A stretch of 64,000 bases of DNA, taken from the NCBI GenBank assembly GCA_937873425.1, contig CALMYE010000013.1:38229-102228 (forward strand), read 5' to 3'. This stretch comes from an uncultured Sphingopyxis sp. Its GTDB lineage: Bacteria > Pseudomonadota > Alphaproteobacteria > Sphingomonadales > Sphingomonadaceae. The notes under the pieces were generated by a model. It ran no database searches, was not told the origin of the DNA, and worked only from the letters and a program-made list of their open reading frames with translations. Of the stretch, positions 17,545 through 26,178 are shown one piece after another (the stretch's first letter is position 1; the number at the start of each line of letters is the position of its first letter). Both the position numbers and the translations under genes were made by a program.

Positions 17545-18774
17545 ATGTATCAAGTACGGCTCATTCTGTTCACGTTCGCGATCGCCGTGGCGCCGCTGGG
17601 TGCCGTGAGAGCACAGGACGCCAACCCCGCCGATGCCGAGGTGGTCCGGTTCGATCCCTATGCCGATTTTCGGTACCGACTTGAACTGGTCGAGCAGGAC
17701 GGTCTGCCCGAGGATGCGATGGCTTCGACTTTGCGGATCAGGGCCGGATTCCGGCTGGGTGAATGGCAAGGGCTCAGCGTGCAGGTGGAAGGCGATGCGA
17801 TCGTGCGTCTCGGGCCAAAGGATTACAACGACACGACGAATGGCAAGGCCGCATTTCCGGTGGTGGCCGATCCGTCTTCGATCCAGCTCAATCAGGCCTT
17901 TCTGCGCTGGCGGCCCCATGAGGCGATCGAACTTGCCGCCGGGCGGCGCGCGGTCAATCTCGATAACCAGCGCTGGATCGGTTCGGTTGACTGGCGGCAG
18001 AACGACCAGGCGCTCGATCTCGCGCAGGTGACCCTGCGTCCGGCCAAGGGTCTGTCGATCGATTATTTCAACGCCTGGCGGGTCAACCGAATCTTCGGTC
18101 CGGATTCGCCGCAGGGGGTGTTTCGCGATACCGATATCAGCGCGGCGCGGATCGCCCATTCGAATAACCCCATCGGCACGATTTCGGCCTATGGTTTCTG
18201 GCTCGATATTCCCGCCCTTCCGGCCGGAAGTTCGCAGACGCTGGGTGTGCGGATGGTTGGCGAGCAGCCCGTGGCGGAAGGCATGAAGATGCTCTACGCC
18301 GCCGAGTTTGCTCGCCACTCCGAACATGGCGCCAACCCGGCGCGCTTCGATCTCGACTATCTGCTGATCGAACCCGGCGTGGCGCTGGGCGGGTGGACGG
18401 TGAAGGCCGGGATCGAACGGCTCGAAGGCAATGGTGCGGTCGCGCTGCAGACGCCGCTGGCGACGCTCCACGCCTTCAACGGCTGGGCTGACAAATTCCT
18501 TGTCACCCCGCCGGCAGGCCTGCGCGATCTTTATGGCGAAGTCAGCTACCGCTTCGGCGCGGAGTCTGCGGTCAAGGGACTCCTTCTGCGCGCAATTGCG
18601 CACGATTTCCGGGCGACCGCGAGCAATGCTGCCTATGGGAAGGAGTTGAACCTTCTGGCGGTCTATCCGATCAGGCCCAACCTCACCATTCTCGGTAAAT
18701 TCGCCCACTACGAGGCAGAAAATTTCGCGGTCGACACCACCAAGGGCTGGCTTTCGCTGCAGTTGACCTTCTGA
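17545..18774 (+). CDS. Outer-membrane porin of the alginate-export (AlgE-like) family
   Basis: About 409 residues begin at the ATG at 17545, where a clear signal peptide starts (MYQVRLILFTFAIAVAPLGAVRAQ, cleavage after RAQ); the longer upstream frame would hide it. The mature part alternates hydrophobic and polar residues as in a beta barrel, contains the family pattern RYRLELVEQDGL and QAFLRWRP, and ends in phenylalanine (WLSLQLTF), the usual outer-membrane assembly signal. The Fnr/Dnr box upstream and the nearby nar operon suggest a role in passage of nitrate or nitrite rather than alginate. That function is inference. Confidence 0.75.
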   Translation: MYQVRLILFTFAIAVAPLGAVRAQDANPADAEVVRFDPYADFRYRLELVEQDGLPEDAMASTLRIRAGFRLGEWQGLSVQVEGDAIVRLGPKDYNDTTNGKAAFPVVADPSSIQLNQAFLRWRPHEAIELAAGRRAVNLDNQRWIGSVDWRQNDQALDLAQVTLRPAKGLSIDYFNAWRVNRIFGPDSPQGVFRDTDISAARIAHSNNPIGTISAYGFWLDIPALPAGSSQTLGVRMVGEQPVAEGMKMLYAAEFARHSEHGANPARFDLDYLLIEPGVALGGWTVKAGIERLEGNGAVALQTPLATLHAFNGWADKFLVTPPAGLRDLYGEVSYRFGAESAVKGLLLRAIAHDFRATASNAAYGKELNLLAVYPIRPNLTILGKFAHYEAENFAVDTTKGWLSLQLTF

Positions 18775-18784
18775 CGCTTAACGC

Positions 18785-19486
18785 TCAAATGTCGGCGGGC
18801 ACCGGATCGGGCCGGGCAAAGGCGCTGAGTGCGGCGTGATCCGCGATCTGAACCCGCGCGCCCTTGAGTATCACCCCATGCATTTTGAGCGTGCCGAACG
18901 CGCGCGAGAGATTTTCCGGCGTCATCCCCAGCAGCGATGCGAGCAGGCGCTTTTCTCCGCCCAGATCGAACTCGGATACCTGACCGCGCTTGGCGCTGTA
19001 TTCAAGAAGGTGATTGGCCAGCCGCTCGGCCGATTGCCGCAATTTCATATCCGTGAGCGCGCGCGCCATGTCGCGGTATCCCAGCGCCAGTTCGTGCATG
19101 GTCGCCTGCATCAGCGCGGTGTCCCTGCTAATCACCTCGCGTATCAGCGCTGCCGGCACCAGCAGGATGCGCGAAGCGGCGAGCGTTCGGGCGGACATCA
19201 GATAGGGAAGATCGGTGATCACTGCGGCGAGGATGAAGCTGGCGACCGGCTCGACAATCTTCATCGTCGTGACGCGCCCAGTCGCGGTGACATAAAGTTC
19301 GACCAGCCCGTCAACCAGCACATACAGGAAATCGGCCTGCTGACCGGTTTCGAACAATGTAAGTTGCGGAGGGAATACTTGCAGAAACGAACCCGACAAC
19401 ACCCGTTCGCGCATGGGGTCATCCATATCGCGGAACAACGCGAGGCGGGCAATTTCTGGCTTTTCGCCGATTCGCATTAGACTCAT
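18785..19486 (-). CDS. Crp/Fnr-family regulator, Dnr/NarR-like
   Basis: The 233-residue protein has a cyclic-nucleotide-type sensor barrel and a C-terminal helix-turn-helix with EKRLLASLLGMTPENLSRAFGTLK. The E..SR residues predict binding to TTGAT half-sites. It lacks the N-terminal cysteine cluster of Fnr, which fits the Dnr/NnrR group that responds to nitric oxide or nitrite through haem. It is divergent from narK, with a perfect Fnr/Dnr box between them, and is the likely direct activator of the nar operon. The effector is inferred. Confidence 0.85.
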   Translation of the reverse strand: MSLMRIGEKPEIARLALFRDMDDPMRERVLSGSFLQVFPPQLTLFETGQQADFLYVLVDGLVELYVTATGRVTTMKIVEPVASFILAAVITDLPYLMSARTLAASRILLVPAALIREVISRDTALMQATMHELALGYRDMARALTDMKLRQSAERLANHLLEYSAKRGQVSEFDLGGEKRLLASLLGMTPENLSRAFGTLKMHGVILKGARVQIADHAALSAFARPDPVPADI

Positions 19487-19523
19487 GACCTCCGCCGGGT
19501 AAGACGCAAATCTAGCGTTGCAA

Positions 19524-19537
19524 TTGATTCACATCAA
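19524..19537. promoter_or_regulatory. Perfect Fnr/Dnr box upstream of narK
   Basis: TTGATTCACATCAA is an exact TTGAT-N4-ATCAA palindrome. It lies 38 bases before the Dnr-like gene's start codon and about 160 bases before narK, so it may serve either gene. Confidence 0.75.
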
Positions 19538-19616
19538 TCAATAGCTTGACTTGTATGGGAATCGATCTCTGCATTTATCATCCCGACGCGATTTTTCCGG
19601 CAGCACGTCAAGAGTT

Positions 19617-19630
19617 TTGATCTTGGTCAA
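19617..19630 (+). promoter_or_regulatory. Second Fnr/Dnr box, proximal to narK
   Basis: TTGATCTTGGTCAA has the TTGAT-N4-GTCAA form. It is about 67 bases before the chosen narK ATG, a distance consistent with class II activation of the nar operon. Confidence 0.7.
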
Positions 19631-19696
19631 ATCGACCATGCGCGTAAACTTTCATCAGCAACCCGGGCTTTGGCTTATTTGCGACGGGAGCTGCGC

Positions 19697-22444
19697 ATGC
19701 GATCGGGGGTTACAGCAGCGGGTGGTCAGCAGAGCCTCGCTTTGGGGCTGAGTACCTTTGCCTTTACGATCTGCTTTGCGGTCTGGACTGTGTTCGCGAT
19801 CATCGGGATCGAGATCAAGACAGAGTTCGGTCTCAACGACACCCAGTTCGGCCTGCTCGTCGGTACGCCGATCCTCACCGGCTCGCTGGTACGGCTGATG
19901 CTCGGTATCTGGACCGATCGGTTTGGCGGGCGGATCGTGTTTCCCCTCACGATGCTGGCTTCGGCCGCATCGACATTCCTCCTTTCCTACAGCGACACCT
20001 ATTATTTGATGCTGCTCGCGGCGCTTGGACTGGGTCTTGCTGGCGGCGGGTTCGCAGTCGGGGTTGCCTATGTTTCCAAATTCTACCCGCTAGAGCGCCA
20101 GGGCGCGGCACTGGGCTTCTTCGGAATGGGCAATGTCGGTGCGGCTGTGACCAAGTTCCTTGCGCCTTGGGTGATGGTGGCGATCGGTTGGGAGGGCGTG
20201 GCGCAGGTTTGGGCCGGGGCGCTCGCTGTGGTCGCGGTGCTGTTTTATGTCCTTGCCAAGGACGATCCAGAGTTCGCCGCACGCAAAGCCGCCGGGATTC
20301 AGCCGCGCAGCCTCAAAGACCAGCTCGCGCCACTCCGGAACGAGCAGGTCTGGCGCTTCTCGCTGTACTACTTTTTCGTATTCGGCGCGTTTGTGGCGCT
20401 GGCCCTGTGGTTGCCCAATTACATGGTCGGGCTCTATGGGATCGACGTGAAGGTGGCAGGGATGCTGGCCGCGACATTCTCGCTCTCTGCCAGCCTGTTC
20501 CGCGCCTATGGCGGGATCCTGTCGGACAAATATGGCGCGCGGCGGATCATGTACGCAACCTTCGGCGTATCGCTGGTCTGCCTGTTCATGCTGTCCTATC
20601 CCGCGACCGATTATGTGATCCACGGGATCAAAGGTGACATCGCCTTTTCGACCTCGATGAGCCTGGTGCCTTTCGTCATTACCGTGTTTGTGCTCGGCTT
20701 CTTCATGTCGCTGGGCAAGGCGGCGGTGTTCAAGCATATCCCGGTCTATTACCCCGATCATGTTGGTGCGGTCGGCGGGCTGGTCGGGATGGTCGGCGGA
20801 CTCGGCGGGTTTGTGCTGCCGATCGTGTTCGGCGCCGTGAGCGACCTGACCGGCATCTGGACCAGCTGCTTCATGGTGTTGTTCGCACTGGTCGGCGTGG
20901 CGCTCGCGTGGATGCACATCGCCATCCGCCAGATGGAACAGAAGGCGAGCGGAATCGATGCGCGTTCGCTGCCGCAATTCCCGGAAATGGCCGGTCTGCA
21001 TGACGAAGCCCGTCATGCCGCTGCGCAGCCGAGCAAGGTGCTCACCGAATGGAAGCCCGAGGATCCGGATTTCTGGCAATCGCAGGGCGAAAGGATCGCG
21101 CGGCGCAACCTTTATATCTCGATCCCCGCGCTGCTGCTCGCCTTCGCGGTGTGGATGGTGTGGTCGGTGGTGGTCGCCAAGCTGCCGTCGATCGGCTTCG
21201 CCTATACTACTGACCAGCTGTTCTGGCTGGCGGCGCTGCCGGGGCTTTCGGGGGCAACCTTTCGGATCTTCTACAGCTTCATGGTGCCGATCTTCGGCGG
21301 GCGGCTGTGGACGACGCTCTCCACTGCTTCGCTACTGATCCCGGCCTTCGGCATCGGCTACGCGGTCCAGAACCCGAATACGCCCTACATCATCTTTCTG
21401 GTGCTGGCACTGCTGTGCGGCTTCGGCGGAGGCAATTTCGCCTCGTCGATGTCGAACATCAGCTTCTTCTTTCCCAAGGCGCAGAAGGGCAATGCGCTCG
21501 CGCTCAACGCCGGACTCGGCAATCTGGGCGTGTCGGTAATGCAGTTCGCGGTGCCGCTGGCGATTACCGCGGCTGTGTTCGGCGCGCTCGGCGGGGCGGG
21601 GCAGCAGACCGTCGAAGGCGGCCAGCTGTGGCTGCAGAACGCAGGGTTTATCTGGGTTCCGTTCATTATCGCCAGCGCGCTGCTCGCCTGGTTCGGGATG
21701 AACGACATTGCCGCTGCCAAAGCCAGCTTTGCCGAACAGGCGGTTATCTTTCAGCGCAAGCACAACTGGCTGATGTGCTGGCTTTATACCGGCACGTTCG
21801 GTAGCTTCATCGGCTTTTCGGCCGGCCTGCCGCTGCTCGCCAAACAGCAATTCCCTGAGATCGACGTGCTGCAATTCGTGTTCCTTGGCCCGCTGGTGGG
21901 CGCGCTGAGCCGCGCGGGCACGGGCTGGGTTTCGGATCGCTGGGGCGGCGCGCGCGTCACCTTGTGGGTGTTCGTGCTGATGATGCTCGGCGTGATTGGG
22001 GTGATGTATTTCATCGAGGCCACCAGCTGGTGGGGCTTCCTCGGCATGTTCATCTTCATGTTCTTCATGACCGGGGTCGGCAATGCCTCGACCTTCCAGA
22101 TGATCCCGGTCATCATGCGCCAGGAAGTGCCGCGGCTCATGCCCGATCTTCCGACCGATGCGCAGCTGCGCCAGGCCGAAAAGGAATCCGCCGCGATTGT
22201 CGGCTTCACCTCGGCGATTGCCGCCTACGGTGCCTTCTTCATCCCCAAGAGCTTCGGCAGCGCGATCACCGCGACCGGATCGCCGATGTTGGCGCTGTGG
22301 GGTTTCCTGATCTTCTACGCCAGCTGCGCCGCGCTGACGTGGTTTGTCTACACCCGCCGCGGTGGCCTGCTGCACGATATCGAACGCGGGCGCACGCCTG
22401 CTCCTGCCACCATTTCCTCGACCCTGAAAGGAGCTGCCGCATGA
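19697..22444 (+). CDS. narK: NarK1-NarK2 fused nitrate/nitrite transporter
   Basis: The 915-residue protein consists of two MFS transporters in tandem (about 1-430 and 470-910), joined by a hydrophilic linker around residues 415-475. Each half has 12 likely membrane helices. Signatures include GGGFAVGVAYVSKFYPLERQGAALGFFGMGN in half one, GGGNFASSMSNISFFFPKAQKGNALALNAGLGNLG in half two, and the nitrate-binding arginines expected in each. In fused NarK proteins one half is thought to be a nitrate/proton symporter and the other a nitrate/nitrite antiporter. GGGAG precedes the ATG at 19697, preferred over a TTG at 19670. The stop overlaps narG (ATGA). Confidence 0.92.
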   Translation: MRSGVTAAGGQQSLALGLSTFAFTICFAVWTVFAIIGIEIKTEFGLNDTQFGLLVGTPILTGSLVRLMLGIWTDRFGGRIVFPLTMLASAASTFLLSYSDTYYLMLLAALGLGLAGGGFAVGVAYVSKFYPLERQGAALGFFGMGNVGAAVTKFLAPWVMVAIGWEGVAQVWAGALAVVAVLFYVLAKDDPEFAARKAAGIQPRSLKDQLAPLRNEQVWRFSLYYFFVFGAFVALALWLPNYMVGLYGIDVKVAGMLAATFSLSASLFRAYGGILSDKYGARRIMYATFGVSLVCLFMLSYPATDYVIHGIKGDIAFSTSMSLVPFVITVFVLGFFMSLGKAAVFKHIPVYYPDHVGAVGGLVGMVGGLGGFVLPIVFGAVSDLTGIWTSCFMVLFALVGVALAWMHIAIRQMEQKASGIDARSLPQFPEMAGLHDEARHAAAQPSKVLTEWKPEDPDFWQSQGERIARRNLYISIPALLLAFAVWMVWSVVVAKLPSIGFAYTTDQLFWLAALPGLSGATFRIFYSFMVPIFGGRLWTTLSTASLLIPAFGIGYAVQNPNTPYIIFLVLALLCGFGGGNFASSMSNISFFFPKAQKGNALALNAGLGNLGVSVMQFAVPLAITAAVFGALGGAGQQTVEGGQLWLQNAGFIWVPFIIASALLAWFGMNDIAAAKASFAEQAVIFQRKHNWLMCWLYTGTFGSFIGFSAGLPLLAKQQFPEIDVLQFVFLGPLVGALSRAGTGWVSDRWGGARVTLWVFVLMMLGVIGVMYFIEATSWWGFLGMFIFMFFMTGVGNASTFQMIPVIMRQEVPRLMPDLPTDAQLRQAEKESAAIVGFTSAIAAYGAFFIPKSFGSAITATGSPMLALWGFLIFYASCAALTWFVYTRRGGLLHDIERGRTPAPATISSTLKGAAA

Positions 22445-25400
22445 GCCAGCTACTCGACCGCCTGACCTTTTTCCGTCAGCCTAAACAGGCCTTTTCCGCA
22501 GGTCACGGTGTCACCACCAACGAAAACCGCGACTGGGAGGACAGCTATCGCAAGCGCTGGCAGCATGACAAGATCGTGCGGAGCACCCATGGGGTGAACT
22601 GCACGGGTTCGTGCAGCTGGAAGATCTATGTCAAGGGCGGGATCATAACCTGGGAAACCCAGCAGACCGATTATCCGCGCACCCGCCCTGATCTGCCCAA
22701 CCACGAGCCGCGCGGCTGCCCGCGCGGGGCGAGCTACAGCTGGTATATCTACTCGGCCCAGCGCCTGAAATATCCCATGGTGCGCTCGCGGCTGCTGAAA
22801 CTGTGGCGTGAAGCGCGCATCCTGCGCACCCCGGTGGCGGCCTGGGCCTCGATCGTCGAAAATCCGGCCAAGCGGAAAAGCTATACCGCCATTCGCGGCC
22901 ACGGCGGATTCGTGCGGTCGACGTGGGACGAGGTGAACGAAATCATCGCAGCCGCGAATGCATATACCGCTAAAACCTATGGCCCTGACCGGGTGATCGG
23001 GTTCAGCCCGATCCCGGCGATGTCGATGGTCAGCTACGCGGCGGGATCGCGCTACCTGTCGCTGCTCGGCGGGACGATCATGAGCTTTTATGACTGGTAT
23101 TGCGATCTGCCACCCGCATCCCCGCAAACCTGGGGCGAACAGACCGATGTTCCCGAAAGCGCCGATTGGTACAATTCGGGGTTCCTGATGATGTGGGGTT
23201 CCAACGTGCCCCAAACGCGCACGCCCGATGCGCACTTCATGACCGAGGCGCGTTATCGCGGGACCAAGGTGGCGGTGGTCAGCCCCGACTATGCCGAAGC
23301 GACCAAGTTCGCTGATCTGTGGTTAAACCCCAAGCAAGGCACCGATGCCGCGCTGGCGATGGCGATGGGTCATGTGATCCTGCGCGAATATCACCTCGAC
23401 CGGCAGGCGGAGTATTTCGAGGATTATTGCCGCAAATATTCCGACATGCCCATGCTTGTGCGACTGGTCGAAAAGGATGGCGCATGGGTGCCTGAAAACC
23501 TACTGCGCGCCGCCGATTTCCTCGACAATCTGGGTGAGAGCAACAACGCCGACTGGAAAACCGTCGCTATCGACGACGCGACCGATGAAGTGGTGGTGCC
23601 GTCAGGCTCGGCGGGCTTCCGCTGGGGCGAGCAAGGCAAGTGGAACCTTCAGGAACAGGACGGGCGCGGCAATGCCACCCGTCTGCGGCTGACGAACATC
23701 CTCGATTGCCATCATGACGAAGCGATCGAGGTTGCCTTCCCCTATTTCGGCAATCTTGAACATGATCACTTCCAGGGCACCGATCACCCAAGCGTGCTGA
23801 AACGTCGGGTGCCGGTGCGACAGATGCAGTTGAAGAATGGCAAGGCTTTTGTCGCCACCGTGTTCGATCTGTTCTGCGCCAACTACGGCCTAGATCGCGG
23901 TCTGGGCGGCGATCATGTCGCGCGCGATTACAGCGCAATGGAGCCTTACACCCCGGCCTGGGCGGAAAAGATCACCGGGGTCCCGGTCGATCACATCATT
24001 ACCGCGGCGCGTGAATTTGCGTCCAATGCCGAAATCACCAACGGCAAATCGATGGTGATCTTGGGGGCCGGTATCAACCATTGGTATCATATGGACATGA
24101 CCTACCGCGGCATCATCAACCTGTTGGTGATGTGCGGTTGTGTTGGCCAATCGGGCGGCGGCTGGTCGCATTATGTCGGTCAGGAAAAGCTGCGCCCGCA
24201 GACGGGGTGGGCACCGCTGGCCTTTGCGCTCGATTGGAACCGTCCGCCGCGCCACATGAACTCGACCAGCTTCTTCTACGCTCACACCGATCAATGGCGG
24301 TATGAGACGCTGGGAGTGGAGGAGATCCTGTCCCCCACCGCGCCCGATGGCGATTGGGACGCTAGCCTGATCGATTACAACGTGCGCGCTGAACGCATGG
24401 GCTGGCTGCCGTCAGCGCCGCAATTGAAGACCAATCCGCTCGACGTGGGCAAGGCGATCAAGGCCAGCGGCAAGAACGCGAGCGAATACGTCGCCGATGC
24501 GTTCAAGGCCGGCGAATTGGAAATGTCGTGTTTCGATCCCGATGATCCGGCGAACTGGCCGCGCAACATGTTCGTGTGGCGTTCGAACCTGCTGGGTTCG
24601 TCGGGCAAGGGGCACGAATATTTCCTCAAGCACCTGCTGGGCACCGCGCACGGCGTGCAGGGCAAGGATTTGGGCGAGACCGGCGCGCAAAAGCCCAAGG
24701 AAGTCAAATGGCACGATGACGCGCCCAAGGGTAAGCTTGACCTGCTGGTGACGCTTGATTTCCGCATGTCGACCACCTGCGTCTATTCCGACATCGTGCT
24801 GCCGACCGCGAGTTGGTATGAGAAGGACGATCTCAACACCTCGGACATGCACCCCTTTATCCACCCGCTGTCTGCGGCAGTGGACCCGGTGTGGGAATCT
24901 CGCAGCGACTGGGAAATCTACAAGGGCATTGCCAAGGCGTTTTCCGAAGTCGCGCCCGAAGTGCTGGGCGTCGAACAGGACGTGGTGCTGACCCCGATCC
25001 AGCACGACAGCCCGAACGAGATCGCGCAACCTTATGACGTGGCCGACTGGGGCAAGGGTGAGGTTGAGCCGATCCCCGGCGTCACGATGGCCAATGTCGC
25101 ATTGATTGAACGCGATTATCCAGGCCTCTACAAACGCTTTACCGCGCTGGGCCCGCTGATGGAAAAGCTCGGCAATGGCGGCAAGGGGATCGGCTGGAAC
25201 ACCGATCACGAAGTTACGGCCTTGCGCAATCTGAATGGCGCGGTGCTCGATGACGGCCCCACGAAGGGCATGGCACAGATCGAAACCGCGATCGATGCGG
25301 CCGAAGTGATCCTGATGCTGGCACCCGAGACCAATGGCGAGGTTGCGGTCAAGGCATGGGCTGATTTGTCTAAGAAAACCGGGCGCGATCACACCCATCT

Positions 25401-26178
25401 GGCGCTGCCCAAGGAAGACGAGAAAATCCGCTTTCGCGATCTTCAAGCCCAGCCGAGAAAGATCATCTCCTCGCCCACCTGGTCAGGGATCGAAAGCGAG
25501 CACGTGTGTTACAACGCGGGCTACACCAACGTCCACGAACTGATCCCGTGGCGCACGCTGACCGGGCGTCAACAGCTGTATCAGGATCACAAGTGGATGC
25601 GCGCCTTTGGCGAAGGCTTCTGCGTCTATCGCCCGCCGATCGATACCAAGGCGGTCAAGCCGATGCTGGACGAGGCCAAGGATGCGCCACACGTGATCCT
25701 GAACTTCATCACTCCGCACCAGAAATGGGGCATCCATTCGACCTATACCGATAACCTGCTGATGCTGACGCTGTCGCGCGGCGGGCCGATCGTGTGGTTG
25801 AGCGAGGTGGACGCTGCCAAGGCGGGGCTGGTCGATAATGACTGGGTCGAAACCTTCAATTCCAACGGTGCCCTGGTGGCCCGCGTGGTCGTGTCGCAGC
25901 GGATGAAGGAAGGCACGCTGTTCATGTATCACGCGCAGGAAAAGATCACGAACATGCCCGGATCTCCGCTGACCGGGCAGCGCGGGGGGATCCACAATTC
26001 CGTCACCCGCGCGGTGCTGAAGCCGACCCACATGATCGGCGGCTATGTCCAGCTGGCCTACGGCTTCAACTATTACGGCACCGTCGGATCGAACCGCGAT
26101 GAATATGTCATCGTCCGTAAGTTAACGAAGGTCGACTGGCTCGAAGGGGCCTTGGCCGAAGGGGAGACCGTAGCATGA
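22441..26178 (+). CDS. narG: Respiratory nitrate reductase alpha subunit
   Basis: This 1245-residue catalytic subunit holds the bis-MGD molybdenum cofactor and reduces nitrate to nitrite on the cytoplasmic side of the membrane. The FS0 cluster ligands are H50, C54, C58 and C93 (HGVNCTGSC... and RGCPRGAS). The molybdenum ligand is D222 in YDWYCDLPPASPQTWGEQ, the same position as in E. coli NarG. Length and sequence are full, with no break. The ATG overlaps the narK stop and the stop overlaps narH, showing tight coupling. No twin-arginine signal is present, as expected for NarG. Confidence 0.96.
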   Translation: MSQLLDRLTFFRQPKQAFSAGHGVTTNENRDWEDSYRKRWQHDKIVRSTHGVNCTGSCSWKIYVKGGIITWETQQTDYPRTRPDLPNHEPRGCPRGASYSWYIYSAQRLKYPMVRSRLLKLWREARILRTPVAAWASIVENPAKRKSYTAIRGHGGFVRSTWDEVNEIIAAANAYTAKTYGPDRVIGFSPIPAMSMVSYAAGSRYLSLLGGTIMSFYDWYCDLPPASPQTWGEQTDVPESADWYNSGFLMMWGSNVPQTRTPDAHFMTEARYRGTKVAVVSPDYAEATKFADLWLNPKQGTDAALAMAMGHVILREYHLDRQAEYFEDYCRKYSDMPMLVRLVEKDGAWVPENLLRAADFLDNLGESNNADWKTVAIDDATDEVVVPSGSAGFRWGEQGKWNLQEQDGRGNATRLRLTNILDCHHDEAIEVAFPYFGNLEHDHFQGTDHPSVLKRRVPVRQMQLKNGKAFVATVFDLFCANYGLDRGLGGDHVARDYSAMEPYTPAWAEKITGVPVDHIITAAREFASNAEITNGKSMVILGAGINHWYHMDMTYRGIINLLVMCGCVGQSGGGWSHYVGQEKLRPQTGWAPLAFALDWNRPPRHMNSTSFFYAHTDQWRYETLGVEEILSPTAPDGDWDASLIDYNVRAERMGWLPSAPQLKTNPLDVGKAIKASGKNASEYVADAFKAGELEMSCFDPDDPANWPRNMFVWRSNLLGSSGKGHEYFLKHLLGTAHGVQGKDLGETGAQKPKEVKWHDDAPKGKLDLLVTLDFRMSTTCVYSDIVLPTASWYEKDDLNTSDMHPFIHPLSAAVDPVWESRSDWEIYKGIAKAFSEVAPEVLGVEQDVVLTPIQHDSPNEIAQPYDVADWGKGEVEPIPGVTMANVALIERDYPGLYKRFTALGPLMEKLGNGGKGIGWNTDHEVTALRNLNGAVLDDGPTKGMAQIETAIDAAEVILMLAPETNGEVAVKAWADLSKKTGRDHTHLALPKEDEKIRFRDLQAQPRKIISSPTWSGIESEHVCYNAGYTNVHELIPWRTLTGRQQLYQDHKWMRAFGEGFCVYRPPIDTKAVKPMLDEAKDAPHVILNFITPHQKWGIHSTYTDNLLMLTLSRGGPIVWLSEVDAAKAGLVDNDWVETFNSNGALVARVVVSQRMKEGTLFMYHAQEKITNMPGSPLTGQRGGIHNSVTRAVLKPTHMIGGYVQLAYGFNYYGTVGSNRDEYVIVRKLTKVDWLEGALAEGETVA

